From NCBI RefSeq assembly GCF_001561955.1, contig NZ_CP014223.1:806001-870000 (forward strand): a stretch of DNA of 64,000 nucleotides. Reading direction: 5' to 3'. This document shows, piece after piece, positions 43,457-53,252 of the stretch. This stretch comes from Anaerotignum propionicum DSM 1682. Its GTDB lineage: Bacteria; Bacillota; Clostridia; Lachnospirales; Anaerotignaceae. The notes beneath the pieces were generated by a model, which saw only the letters and a list, made by a program, of their open reading frames with translations, was not told the origin of the DNA and did not search any database. Within the stretch, counting starts at the first letter, position 1. Each line of letters opens with the position of its first letter. The position numbers and the translations under genes were made by a program.

Positions 43457-44554
43457 TTAATCATCCTTGTATTTTTCACTGATTACCTTAAAATCATCGG
43501 CAAGAATTAAAAATGCTTTCACAAGCTCTTCGTCAAAATGTTTTCCTGAGTCTCGACATATGATTTTGATGGCTTCATCATGGGAAAAAGCCGGTTTATA
43601 AACTCTTTTGCTGGTTAAGGCATCGTACACATCTACTAAGGCCACAATTCTGGCTGACAGAGGGATATTTTCACCTGTAAGACCATTAGGATATCCGCTG
43701 CCATCCCATTTTTCGTGATGGCTATATGCTATTTCTTTTGGAATTTGAAGAAAATCATCAGAGCATTCCACCAATTTTTCTGCCTTTTCAATTGCCTCTT
43801 TCCCTAATATAGTATGGGTTTTCATAATTTCGAATTCTTCGAAGGTTAATTTGCCAGGTTTTAATAAAATGGCATCCGGAATGCCAACCTTTCCAATATC
43901 ATGAAGGGGCACGGCATTCACAAGTTTTTCGATTGTTTTTTCATCCAAACTTTGTGCATATTTTGATTCTTTAGCCAGAAAGAGGCATAATTCTCTGGCA
44001 TACAATTTTGTCCTTTGCAGATGATTCCCTGTTTCATTATCCCGAATTTCCGCAAGGCTGGACATGGCCATGATGGTTATTTCCTGTAAAGCCGTTACTT
44101 CTTTGGTTCTACGTTTGACTTCATCTTCAAGGTATTGATTCCTATTTTTTAGAATATCATTCGCCAGTTTAGCCGATAAATGAGCTCTGATTCTAGATAA
44201 AAAAATTTGAGGATTAACTGGCTTTGTTATGTAATCAACAGCACCAAGATTCAAGCCTATATTCTCATCTTTAGGTTCGCTTTTTGCGGTAAGAAAAATG
44301 ACGGGTATGTCTTTCAAAGATTCAGTCTCTTTTAACCTACGACACGTTTCATAGCCATCCATAACTGGCATCATGACGTCCAATAATATTATATCTGGGG
44401 GCTCTTCTTTAATCAGCTTTAACGCTCGATCTCCATTTAAAGCAATTCGCACATGATATTGATCCTTTAATAATTCCGAGAATAAAGTGATATTATCCGG
44501 TACGTCATCAACAACCATAACGGTATATTTTGCATCACCATCCCTAGTATTCAT
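43457..44554 (-). CDS. Response regulator with HD-GYP domain (likely cyclic-di-GMP phosphodiesterase)
   Basis: 365 residues from the ATG at 44554, preceded by GGAGGG. A receiver domain (about residues 10-125) has Asp59 as phospho-acceptor in DIILLDVMMPVMDG. A short coiled coil with EVTALQEI leads to the HD-GYP domain (about 165-350), carrying VPLHDIGKVGIPD and HHEKWDGSGYP with NIPLSARIVALVDVYDAL. The full HD and GYP motifs predict hydrolysis of cyclic di-GMP. The gene overlaps the end of the large kinase gene by 11 bases and is probably its output: the kinase's HPt could pass phosphate to this receiver. Confidence 0.92.
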   Translation of the reverse strand: MNTRDGDAKYTVMVVDDVPDNITLFSELLKDQYHVRIALNGDRALKLIKEEPPDIILLDVMMPVMDGYETCRRLKETESLKDIPVIFLTAKSEPKDENIGLNLGAVDYITKPVNPQIFLSRIRAHLSAKLANDILKNRNQYLEDEVKRRTKEVTALQEITIMAMSSLAEIRDNETGNHLQRTKLYARELCLFLAKESKYAQSLDEKTIEKLVNAVPLHDIGKVGIPDAILLKPGKLTFEEFEIMKTHTILGKEAIEKAEKLVECSDDFLQIPKEIAYSHHEKWDGSGYPNGLTGENIPLSARIVALVDVYDALTSKRVYKPAFSHDEAIKIICRDSGKHFDEELVKAFLILADDFKVISEKYKDD

Positions 44555-47500
44555 TTGTCTCCCTCCATTTCCGAAGTACAACCTCAGCTTCATCAAATTC
44601 ATATCTTGCGATATTAGAATCTATTGCTTGAAATAAACCTTCTCCTAATATATTTTTTAGGGTAGGACTAATTTTGTTAAAATAGGCTATGCCTTCTACA
44701 TCTCCCATTTTCAGCATTCCTGTTAGCTTAACAATCATCTTATCGGCATCCTCGTTATTTACCCTTTCGGCAGATATGGATTGTTCTTTATTTATAGCCG
44801 CCGATACGATTTCCGCCGAAACTTTGTCAAATTCTTGAACCACTGCTTCTGCTGCTACTTTCAATTCATTAAGAGGAGAATTTAATTCTGCCATTCTTTC
44901 AAGCTCATTAGCAAGCTGAAATACCTTTGTGGCGCCAATATTACCAGCAACTCCTTTTAAAATATGAGCTTGGTTTTGCAACAGTCCATAATCTTCTGAA
45001 TTATTTTTAATTTTTTCTATGATGTCTTTCTGTTCCGTAGCAAATTTATAAAGAAGTTTTTCATAAAGCTCTTTATTGCCTGACAGACGGTGTATTCCCA
45101 TTTGAGCATCTATCCCATAAATAGAAGGAAAGGATCTTTCCATGTTTTCTGCTGATTTATCAGAATACGTTTTTGGATAGTCCTTGAAATATGACTTATT
45201 CTTTGCCCATTTTGAAACCATTTCCATCAGCAGCTCTGGATCAATGGGTTTGGCAATATGGTCATTCATTCCAGCTTGATAGCACTTTTCCTTTTCTTCT
45301 TGCATATTTCTGGCAGTCATTGCAATGATAGGTATTTCGGTATCTATTTCACGAATCTGTTTTGTGGCTTCAAAGCCATCCATTTCAGGCATTTGAATAT
45401 CCATGAAAATTAAGTCATACGTTTCTATTCTACTTTTAAAACATTGCACTGCTTGCAATCCGTTATTTGAAATTGCCACTTTGCATCCTTGACTTTGCAA
45501 GAGTTCGCAGGCAATTTGCTGATTCACCTCGTTGTCTTCCACCAGAAGAATATTGATTCCATGAAAAGATGAGGCTATTTCGTATTGGGGATCTTCTTTT
45601 TGGGATATGGAGAGGTCTTTGGCAAAAATGTTTACAATTGCATCATATAAACTTGATTGTGATATCGGCTTTGTTAAAAAAGCAGCTATGCCCAAATCTT
45701 GTGCGTTTTTTTTCATTTCCTCCAAATCATAAGCTGTAACCAATATTACCAAAGGCTTAATTTTGATTTCAGATAATGCATTTATATGTTTTACCGTCTC
45801 CATTCCATCCAAGTCCGGCATATTCCAATCAATCAAGAGCAGTTGATAGGGTGATTCAAAACTATTCTTTTGTATCAATTCTAATGCCTGACCCCCAGAT
45901 GCAGCTAATTCCACTGTAGCACCCATATTCTCCATGTACTCTTTCATAATTTCGCCTGCCATGGGATTATCATCAACAACTAATGTTTTAATTTTTTTGA
46001 TATCATGAAGAGTAATACATTTTTTAGAGGATAGTGTTTCCCCAATATCGAACCATGCTGTAAAAGAAAATGTGCTTCCTACATTTTCTTCACTTTCTAG
46101 CCACAGCCTTCCATTCATCATTTCTGCCAAAGTTTTACTAATTGTAAGACCAAGCCCAGTTCCGCCATATTGTCTAGTAATGGTGTTATCAGATTGAGTA
46201 AATGCCTCAAATAATTTTTCCTGATTTTCTTTGGATATTCCTATGCCGCTATCTGATACACGAAACTTCAAACAAAGTTTTTGTTCTTTTTGTTCTTCTC
46301 TAATCACATCAATACGGATTTCTCCGGTATGAGTGAACTTAACAGCGTTGCTCAAGAGATTCGTAATTATTTGCCCAAGGCGTAAGGGGTCGCCAATAAT
46401 TTGTACAGGTATATCACAAGGAAGGTGATAAATAACTTCTAAATTTTTCTCTCTAGCCTTGGGTATCAAAAGTTCAATGGATTTTGTGAGCACTTCATCC
46501 AAATTAAATTCCAGCTTTTCCATTTTTAACTTTCCAGCCTCTATCTTAGAAAAATCCAGAATATCATTGACGATGCGAAGTAGGGAAGTTGCCGCGTTGT
46601 TTATCTTGGAAAGATAGTCTCTTTGTTTATCTGTTAACTGGGTTTGCAATGCCAAATAGGACATCCCAATTACCGCATTCATAGGTGTTCTTATTTCATG
46701 GCTCATGTTTGCTAGAAACATAGATTTTGCTTCCGTAGCGGCATTAGCCTGAATGAATGCGTTCTGTAATTCAATTTCCTTCTCTTTCAGCTCTGAGATA
46801 TCAGTCAAAATGCCGATGTAGCCACCAATATCACCGGTAGAAGTATAATAGGCATTAACACAATATAACAGCGCAGTTTCTTTTCCATTTATCGTTGAAA
46901 CAATTTGCCGAATAGCAGGTTTTCCGGTTTCTACGGACTCTTGACGCATCTCAGTAAACCTCTGGTATTTAAACGTATCCATCCAGGGAGTATCCTTGAA
47001 ATTTGTTCCTTGATGTGGATTGGTATCTGTTTGATATACCCGTGTAAATTCTGAATTTGCCCCAAGGAAGATGTCTTCTTTGTCCACATAAAAAATGGAG
47101 CTTGGAATTACATCAATCAACTGGCTGATGAACTTGCTTTGATCATCAAGGGTATTTTTTAAAAGCAGTGCTTCAGTGATATTTTCTTTGATACTCACAT
47201 AGTAGGCCGTTTCTCCATTCTCTCCAACAATGGGAGAAATTACTGCACGCTCATAAAACTCATTTCCATTTTTATCTATATTTGTGAATTCTCCGATCCA
47301 TTTTTCACCTTGGGTAATATTTTTCCACAGTGATTTGTATGTTTCCGGCTGATTTTTATTTGATTTCAAAATACGAGTATGCTTACCAATCACTTCATCC
47401 AACGTATATCCTGTTACTTCTGTAAAATAAGGGTTTACGTACTTTATATTTCCATGATCATCAGTTATTACAATAGATAGGGGAGATTGTTCAATCACAC

Positions 47501-47966
47501 TGGAATATAAACGAAGCTGTTCATTCTCTTCTTTTTTTAAATGAAGTTTTAGTTCGGAGATGTTTAGTTGTTTCATTCTTTTTGTATGTTTCTCCATCAT
47601 CCAAAGAATGAAATGAATGCTTAAGGCAACTGAAAAGCCTAATATTCCATCCTCTTGATGCCTCACGAAGACGGAAAAAGCAGTCAAGATAATAAGAAAT
47701 ATATTTCCCAAATAAGCAATGAGAAATCTTTTTCTGGTAGCTTCACATGTTACGAATCCAACCATCGCTAAAAATTGTATTTGAACAAGCACTCCGTTGA
47801 ATATTACTGTGTTTATCTGAGTTTTTCCTATGGTGATAGTCTTCTGAAATAAAACATAGGCCATCAATAAAAAAGAAATAAAATAAAAGGATAGATAAAT
47901 ACCTGTTACAATTTTTTTAGAGAATTTTTTCTCTTTTCTTTCTTTTGTAATGTCACTTTCATTCAT
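44544..47966 (-). CDS. Large hybrid sensor histidine kinase (TM-PAS-PAS-HisKA-HATPase-REC-REC-HPt)
   Basis: 1140 residues. Four membrane helices lie in residues 18-125 with almost no external loops, so the sensor is in the membrane or cytoplasm. PAS domains span about 155-268 and 280-395. HisKA carries His423 in FLANMSHEIRTPMNAVIGM, followed by HATPase_c with NLLSNAVKFT and GGTGLGLTIS. Two receiver domains follow (acceptor Asp in LLLIDWNMPDLDG and LIFMDIQMPEMDG) and a C-terminal HPt with the phospho-His in QAHILKGVAGNIGA. The layout is of the BarA/LuxQ phosphorelay type. The signal is unknown; the first PAS lacks obvious flavin or haem motifs. It overlaps its putative HD-GYP target. Confidence 0.93.
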   Translation of the reverse strand: MNESDITKERKEKKFSKKIVTGIYLSFYFISFLLMAYVLFQKTITIGKTQINTVIFNGVLVQIQFLAMVGFVTCEATRKRFLIAYLGNIFLIILTAFSVFVRHQEDGILGFSVALSIHFILWMMEKHTKRMKQLNISELKLHLKKEENEQLRLYSSVIEQSPLSIVITDDHGNIKYVNPYFTEVTGYTLDEVIGKHTRILKSNKNQPETYKSLWKNITQGEKWIGEFTNIDKNGNEFYERAVISPIVGENGETAYYVSIKENITEALLLKNTLDDQSKFISQLIDVIPSSIFYVDKEDIFLGANSEFTRVYQTDTNPHQGTNFKDTPWMDTFKYQRFTEMRQESVETGKPAIRQIVSTINGKETALLYCVNAYYTSTGDIGGYIGILTDISELKEKEIELQNAFIQANAATEAKSMFLANMSHEIRTPMNAVIGMSYLALQTQLTDKQRDYLSKINNAATSLLRIVNDILDFSKIEAGKLKMEKLEFNLDEVLTKSIELLIPKAREKNLEVIYHLPCDIPVQIIGDPLRLGQIITNLLSNAVKFTHTGEIRIDVIREEQKEQKLCLKFRVSDSGIGISKENQEKLFEAFTQSDNTITRQYGGTGLGLTISKTLAEMMNGRLWLESEENVGSTFSFTAWFDIGETLSSKKCITLHDIKKIKTLVVDDNPMAGEIMKEYMENMGATVELAASGGQALELIQKNSFESPYQLLLIDWNMPDLDGMETVKHINALSEIKIKPLVILVTAYDLEEMKKNAQDLGIAAFLTKPISQSSLYDAIVNIFAKDLSISQKEDPQYEIASSFHGINILLVEDNEVNQQIACELLQSQGCKVAISNNGLQAVQCFKSRIETYDLIFMDIQMPEMDGFEATKQIREIDTEIPIIAMTARNMQEEKEKCYQAGMNDHIAKPIDPELLMEMVSKWAKNKSYFKDYPKTYSDKSAENMERSFPSIYGIDAQMGIHRLSGNKELYEKLLYKFATEQKDIIEKIKNNSEDYGLLQNQAHILKGVAGNIGATKVFQLANELERMAELNSPLNELKVAAEAVVQEFDKVSAEIVSAAINKEQSISAERVNNEDADKMIVKLTGMLKMGDVEGIAYFNKISPTLKNILGEGLFQAIDSNIARYEFDEAEVVLRKWRETNEY

Positions 47967-48391
47967 AGTGTTCTGACTCCCTTCTATCGCACTAGACTTT
48001 TGTAAAACCTATTTAACTTCTAAATTTTATGTATTATTTTGAAACGACAGCACCTCAAAAGTCATCAATTGAGGGTTTCTCATAGGTTTGTGGAAGTTTT
48101 GAGCTTTGCCATGTGGGCACTAGGCAAAACAAATATATAGTCATTTGGTATGATTTGGTCTTGTAGATTAATTTTACCAAATACCTATTGTTCTTGTCTA
48201 TTTATTATGCAAATCATTTTGATAAAAATAAATTAATTTATTAGTTAAAATAAAGTGTCATATCAAATCAAATAAAAAACTGATAGCCAAGGAACACATT
48301 GGGCTTTTTACAGCATATGAACGATTTATTGCTTTGATCGTTTCAAATTATATGCTTAAGCATCTTTCGAAGCAACATACCTATTTACATA
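47967..48391. other. Intergenic spacer upstream of the hybrid kinase
   Basis: About 425 AT-rich bases between two minus-strand genes. It should hold the kinase promoter on the minus strand, but I could not fix one. No small genes or repeats were seen. Confidence 0.4.
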
Positions 48392-48430
48392 TAAAAAAGT
48401 AGGCAAGGGAAAATGCCCTGCCTACTTAGT
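48392..48430 (-). terminator. Intrinsic terminator of the SLH/CAP gene
   Basis: On the minus strand AAGTAGGCAGGG pairs with CCCTTGCCTACTT (one bulge) and is followed by TTTTTTAT (complement of 48391-48397). Confidence 0.88.
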
Positions 48431-48445
48431 AACATCTAGATTTTT

Positions 48446-49993
48446 TTATTTGTCTTTATATCCACCGCAAAAATCCACAGTAACATAAAGGTCTTTCCCT
48501 TTTTGACTAACACCAACACCTACAGAATCCATAGTAGGGTCAAGCAAACTCTGAAATTGTGCCGCTGTTCTAATCCATTGGCGATAAACATTGGTAATAT
48601 CGCCTCTTTGTTTGGCAATGACCTCTGATGCACTGGTAAAGGAGACTTTTTCATTCAGAATTCTTGTAAATGGAGTGCTGCCATCGGTTCCTGTATAGCC
48701 AAGATAATTATTATCTACCATATCCTTACTATGCACCAATGCAACACTTGAAAGCTTTGGAGCTTTTGTCAAAAGTGGCAACCCTTGCTCTTTACGTTTT
48801 ACCTGAATTAAATCTAGCAGCTGGGTTTCTAGAGTTTCTCTCTCTGAAATTGTTAAGCCACTTTTCTCATTGTTGCCTAAAGTAAATGCTCTTTCTTGCA
48901 ACAAAATACCTCGAATGGAACCCTCATAATCCAAAGGAATGCTGGCATAGGTTGTGTCTGTTTCAACGATGCCGCTATGCTCAACCAGACTGATATAATT
49001 CAGTTGTTTTATGTTTGCAGAAGTACCCTCGCCATTGGTGCCCAGATAAGAAAAATATTTTGTGGGGACAAAAATTTCTACAACCTTATCTTCCTTTAGT
49101 GTTACGAAAAAATAACTCTCATAGTCGTTTATATAAACATATCTTTTTAAAGCATAAACGGTTGTATCAATTCTATTGGGTTCCCCCCAACTTTCTTTCA
49201 GTTGGTTGGTGGTTTCGCCCAGAAAAACAGCTTTGTCATTAATATAGACTGTTTCATAAATATTTAGGTTCTTTTGATCAACTTCTGAGGAAGGATTTGT
49301 TTTTTCCGGTGTCTTCTCTACAACTTCTTTTGAAGGCTGTTTATTTTCATCAGTTGTTTCATTTTTGCCATCCGTTGGCTCTGCTTTCTGTTCTGCATAA
49401 TGGCATATCTTTACCAAACCGATGACTGCTTCCTGAAAGGTTAAGCCTCTCATAGGATAAAATTTTCCGTCATCGTCTCCCACTAAGATGCCTGCATTCT
49501 TGATTTTGCCAATGACTTCAATCGAAGGCTTCTCTAATATGGAAATATCAGAAAAAGCGTATTTTTCTGTTCCTGAGGTTAATGTGATACCCCATACTTT
49601 TAAAATTCGATTGAGCAGTATAGCTAGCTGCTCACGTGTTAAGTTATCATTGGGCTTAAACTTTGTCGGTTCTGTTCCGCTGATGATTCCTGCTTCATAG
49701 GCTGCAATAACTGATGGATTATTACAATCTGTAAAGGGACTTTCGCTTTTCGGAACCAATTTTTCTCCTTTGCTTTTTTCATAGAGAAGCACTACGATTT
49801 TACAAAACTCAAGTCTTGTAATTTCTCTTTTGGCATCCAGAAGGTTCTCTTCTGTAATCAATCCTTGATTATATGCAAACTCCATGGAGGCTTTTGCCCA
49901 TGGATCAGCATTTGTCACGATTGCCCCAAAGACGGGCATGGTGCCACTCATTGCCATAAGCAACATCATGATTACTGCGACAAACCGCTTCAT
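48446..49993 (-). CDS. Surface protein with SLH repeats and C-terminal CAP domain
   Basis: 515 residues with a signal peptide (MKRFVAVIMMLLMAMSGTMP, cleavage near VFGA). Three S-layer-homology repeats occupy about residues 28-200, containing ITRLEFCKIVVLLYE, LTREQLAILLNRIL and LTFQEAVIGLVKI, and would anchor the protein to wall polymers. A Glu/Lys/Thr-rich linker (about 205-240) follows, then a CAP-associated region starting IYETVYINDKAVFLG and a CAP/SCP domain (about 385-512) with HSKDM, GVGVSQKGKDLYVTVDF and other family blocks. Function of bacterial CAP domains is largely unknown. It is monocistronic. Confidence 0.9.
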   Translation of the reverse strand: MKRFVAVIMMLLMAMSGTMPVFGAIVTNADPWAKASMEFAYNQGLITEENLLDAKREITRLEFCKIVVLLYEKSKGEKLVPKSESPFTDCNNPSVIAAYEAGIISGTEPTKFKPNDNLTREQLAILLNRILKVWGITLTSGTEKYAFSDISILEKPSIEVIGKIKNAGILVGDDDGKFYPMRGLTFQEAVIGLVKICHYAEQKAEPTDGKNETTDENKQPSKEVVEKTPEKTNPSSEVDQKNLNIYETVYINDKAVFLGETTNQLKESWGEPNRIDTTVYALKRYVYINDYESYFFVTLKEDKVVEIFVPTKYFSYLGTNGEGTSANIKQLNYISLVEHSGIVETDTTYASIPLDYEGSIRGILLQERAFTLGNNEKSGLTISERETLETQLLDLIQVKRKEQGLPLLTKAPKLSSVALVHSKDMVDNNYLGYTGTDGSTPFTRILNEKVSFTSASEVIAKQRGDITNVYRQWIRTAAQFQSLLDPTMDSVGVGVSQKGKDLYVTVDFCGGYKDK

Positions 49994-50539
49994 GCTATCA
50001 TCCTTTCTGTTTTTAATTTCAAATCTTTTATGAGCTATATAAATTGAAAGAAGTACTTTATTCTTTCAATAGGCCCTACAAAGCAAATTTTTTTGCAAAG
50101 AAGGATTGGTCATATTCTTATCTGAACTCTAGAAAAATATTCCTCAAATACAAAAAAACGGTATAATTATGATGAAAATGCGAATATTTCTGTATGATAT
50201 TTGATTATATTGTTATATAGGGTCTTGTAGTAATAGCGTACATATCATTTCCCCTATGGTAGAATAAATGAACCCTTGTAGGTACTGGTTCTTTCCCAAT
50301 TTAGCCCTTTCTTGTTTCATTTTGCAAGGTTATATATGCCTCTAAATCACTTTATAACAAAAAAATCGTCAAAATCTATGAATATTATACCATATTATCC
50401 AAAAAACGCAAAAAAAATAAATGGTAACTTTTTCCTATGTAAGAATGGTAAGTCTAACCTAGTGCCTATTGAAAGTCTGTTTCAAAATTTTCTGGAATTG
50501 CCGGTAGTACTGGAATCTCAATAGCGAATAAGAGGGTTC
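49994..50539. other. Intergenic spacer
   Basis: About 550 bases between the SLH/CAP gene start and the terminator of the DUF454 gene. A 70-codon plus-strand frame (50312-50524) lacks a ribosome site and family resemblance; I see no supported feature. Confidence 0.4.
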
Positions 50540-50580
50540 TAAAACAAATAAGGATGGGGAGTTTTTACCCATCCTTATTT
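50540..50580 (-). terminator. Terminator of the DUF454 gene
   Basis: AAATAAGGATGGG/CCCATCCTTATTT (50546-50558 with 50568-50580) is a perfect 13-bp stem. On the minus strand it is followed by GTTTT; on the plus strand by TCAAG. Confidence 0.7.
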
Positions 50581-50643
50581 TCAAGAGAAATGCAATGTTA
50601 ATGAAATGACGAAAAAATTTTATGTAAGAAGAGATTCGTTATT

Positions 50644-51048
50644 TTAATCAAGAGAAGGGCTCTTTTGTTCCATAGCCCCTGTGGGAATAGTTTTAATCTT
50701 GAAAATAAAATAGTAATATTTAAATAGAATTAAAAGTACGATAAAACCCCTACCATAGGTGTTGTTCATCATAAAAAAAGCGAATAAAAGCATACAGGAC
50801 ACAGGAATCAAGATACAAAGCTTTGATTTTAATGTCATAGAGCGGTTTTTTTCAAAGCTTTCCAAGTTATTTTTATAAATCTTTGTTGATTTAAACCAAT
50901 TGTTGAAACGTTCTGAGCCTTTGGCAAAGCAAAAAGAGGCCAAAAGCAAAAAAGGAGTTGTGGGCAGAAGGGGAATAACTATACCAACCGTGCCAATGAA
51001 GAAAAATAAAAACCCCAACCCTATATATATGTATTTCAGTTTGATCAT
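50644..51048 (-). CDS. DUF454 (YbaN-like) inner-membrane protein
   Basis: 134 residues with three to four membrane helices. The family hallmark GLGFLFFFIGTVGIVIPLLPTTPFLLLA is at the N-terminus, followed by FCFAKGSERFNNWF and KSKLCILIPVSCMLL. Function is unknown. The start overlaps the stop of the upstream YgbA-like gene by ATGA, so the two are made together. Confidence 0.88.
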   Translation of the reverse strand: MIKLKYIYIGLGFLFFFIGTVGIVIPLLPTTPFLLLASFCFAKGSERFNNWFKSTKIYKNNLESFEKNRSMTLKSKLCILIPVSCMLLFAFFMMNNTYGRGFIVLLILFKYYYFIFKIKTIPTGAMEQKSPSLD

Positions 51049-51362
51049 CTCCTTAAAATTTTAGAATGAATCAAATGGCTTAGGGCGGTTAGAGGATGAT
51101 AGAGAAGCATCCTCGGGCCGGAAAAAGCCATTACTTCCTTTATTTTCTCCCGCATGGAAGTGTTGTAGCAATGTGTTTTGCAATTACTGCAAAAGGTTTT
51201 AGTTTTCATGAAAGGACAGTGTTCAATTCTTTCATAGGCATAGGATAGAAGACCATTACAATTTTCGCATAAGCTTGTTGATGTTTTATGCTTTTTATAA
51301 CAAAACAATGTAATCATAAAGAGAACCATATCTTTTTCTTTTTTAATTTTTAGATCATTCAT
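51045..51362 (-). CDS. YgbA family (nitrous oxide-stimulated promoter family) protein
   Basis: 105 residues with the family pattern LCENCNGLLSYAYERIEHCP, then KTFCSNCKTHCYNTSMREKIKEVM and FSGPRMLLYHPLTALSHL. Six or seven Cys in CxxC-like spacing suggest metal or Fe-S binding. The family (PF11756, E. coli YgbA) is induced by nitric oxide in enterobacteria and linked to recovery from nitrosative stress. Here it is coupled to a DUF454 membrane protein by an ATGA overlap. The start region has only a weak ribosome site, so a later ATG (MVLFMITLF) is possible. Confidence 0.85.
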   Translation of the reverse strand: MNDLKIKKEKDMVLFMITLFCYKKHKTSTSLCENCNGLLSYAYERIEHCPFMKTKTFCSNCKTHCYNTSMREKIKEVMAFSGPRMLLYHPLTALSHLIHSKILRR

Positions 51363-51490
51363 AAAACCCTAGGGAATGCAGATTTGCTTTTTTTGATTAT
51401 AAAAAAACGGAAATTCCATTTCATTTTGTGTTGTCTATACCCAAGCCTCCACAAAATCTAATATTTCTTTCAATAAAATTTCAAAAGATT

Positions 51491-52564
51491 TTAATTTAGT
51501 AATCTGCAATGCCTAGCTAAGTCGCCCCCTTTTTGCTGAATAATTTTTAAAGCAATACCTAAAGTCAATTTTCTATGAGAAACCAAAAGAATTGTGACAA
51601 TTTCGGCTTCAAAAAGGGATTGATTCCCTCATTTAAACTATCAAGATTACTTGTAGGTTCATCCAAAAGCATAAAAGGTGCACCTAGAGAAATGTTCTTG
51701 CCACACCAATTCATTGTAATTCCTCAACGGCAAGTTTGTCACCAAGTTCTCCGTTGAAAGTATCATAGCCTTTTGGAAGTGTTTCCACAAAGTTATGAAG
51801 GGAGGCCTTTTTGCCGCCTTAATCATTTCTTCCACGGTTGAATTGGTTTTGCAAGGGAGCAAATCTAGTAAGGTGGATTTTCCACAGCCACTTTTTCCAT
51901 ATATTCTAATAATATGTCCATTTGGTATATCAATGGAGAGGTTTTCTAATATTTTATCTTCGCTGTAGCCAAAGGTCAGACTTTCGCATTGAGCGCCATA
52001 AAAATCAATATCTTTTCCATCCGTTTTTTCTACAACTTCATGGGTTCCTCCAGTAGGGAAAAAACACGCCCTCCACTTGCTTGGGTATGGACCAGATTAT
52101 AGGAGAGATTACTTAAAATAACCACGGGTACAATTAGAGCAATAAGAATATTAAAAAGTTGAGGTAAATATTGGAAGAAATAAATTTCAAGTTGATTTAC
52201 CCCTAGGGTAATAATTTGCACAACTTCTGCTATAGATATTTTATCCTTATAGCTAGTGCCGATATGTGTAAGTTTTGTATATATCTTTTCTCTCAAAAGT
52301 TTTTCGATTTTTTTGAAGATCCAAAAGCAGTTTTTGATGAAAACAAGTTGAAAAAAATGAAGGATGCCAAAAAGCATCAGTATAACCCCTATTTTTTGCG
52401 CCAAAGCCATATCCAAAGTTTATGAAGATAGGTTGAATCTATCATAATGCATAAGGATAGCATGATAAAAATATTGAAAGCAGACTTAACCATTATAAAA
52501 CAACCGTTGCAACAATATATATTTTTATATTGGGCGCAAGTTCCAAAAGACGTTTGTGAAACAT
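51491..52564 (-). pseudogene. Decayed ABC exporter (permease-ATPase half-transporter, CydCD-like)
   Basis: Read in shifting frames on the minus strand, the region holds the parts of one ABC half-exporter in order. The start is MFHKRLLELAPNIKIYIVAT, then an in-frame TAA. The 52416-52030 frame has membrane segments and SYNLVHTQASGGRVFSLLEE. Walker A is [14 protein letters not shown] (about 51890), followed by FVETLPKGYDTFNGELGDKL; Walker B and D-loop are MLLDEPTSNLD, and the H-loop is LLVSHRK. Frameshifts and stops separate these pieces; the signature motif is lost, and the total is about 200 residues short of a full protein, so internal deletions are likely. It cannot encode a working transporter. 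Confidence 0.88.
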
Positions 52565-52646
52565 AAAAAAGCCCTACTAAATAAAAAGTAGATACGCTTG
52601 TTTGTGCGCACTTCTTTAAATTTAAACGGGCGAGGTTTATGGCAAA

Positions 52647-52675
52647 ACTATAGCATATTCAAAGTTTGATGTCAA
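52647..52675 (-). promoter_or_regulatory. Intact promoter of the dead ABC gene
   Basis: On the minus strand TTGACA (complement of 52670-52675), 17 bases, TATAGT (complement of 52647-52652). The promoter is near consensus although the gene it serves is broken. Confidence 0.7.
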
Positions 52676-53021
52676 TTTAAAAAGGAAGATTTTGTTTATG
52701 AAGTGTTGACAAAAGAAACAATTGGTATAATCAGATTTAAAATGAATTATTTTTATTCTTACATATGATATATTGGATTAAAATCCAGAACACGTTCTAA
52801 TTCTACAAACGGATAATTTAAAAATTCTCGTAATGATTTATGGAAATCTTTTTTGTTATTTCAGAATAAGTATTTTCACCACAAAAAATAAACTATTAAA
52901 ATGCCTAAAGCAGAATCTGGGTCAGTTTTAGATTACACAATATATTTAAAAAAGAGAGATACAGATTTTGATGTTAGATTAAGTAATTTTGCTATTATTT
53001 GTATGAATGCATAAAGAAGAG
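52676..53021. other. Intergenic spacer between divergent units
   Basis: AT-rich, with no coding frames of interest. Upstream promoter elements for the SPFH operon may lie at its end. Confidence 0.4.
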
Positions 53022-53050
53022 TTGAAAAATATTGACAAAAATTGTATAAT
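53022..53050 (+). promoter_or_regulatory. Sigma-70 promoter of the SPFH/zinc-ribbon operon
   Basis: TTGAAA (53022-53027), 17 bases, TATAAT (53045-53050). Transcription should begin near 53057, giving a leader of about 195 bases. Confidence 0.75.
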
Positions 53051-53062
53051 TATTTATTAGAA

Positions 53063-53076
53063 TGTTCAATTGAACA
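53063..53076 (+). promoter_or_regulatory. Perfect palindrome at the transcription start (candidate operator)
   Basis: TGTTCAATTGAACA is a 14-base perfect inverted repeat about 6-20 bases downstream of the predicted start of transcription, the classic position for a repressor site. No regulator gene lies next to it. Confidence 0.5.
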
Positions 53077-53252
53077 CAGGAATAACAACAAGACAGTTGT
53101 TTTAATAGTATTGAAAATAGCATGTGAAAGCGGTTAAATGAGGTGTATTTAAAAAATAAAATATGCAACGTAGTATAATTACATTAAACAAACTTGGGAT
53201 TTTTTATAAAACAGTCGGTAAATTTTAAATATTGGAAAGGTGAGAAAAATAA

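Noticed and set aside
50312-50524. 70-codon plus-strand frame between the SLH/CAP and DUF454 genes
   Set aside because: No ribosome site, no domain, and Asn/Lys-rich composition expected of AT-rich spacer.
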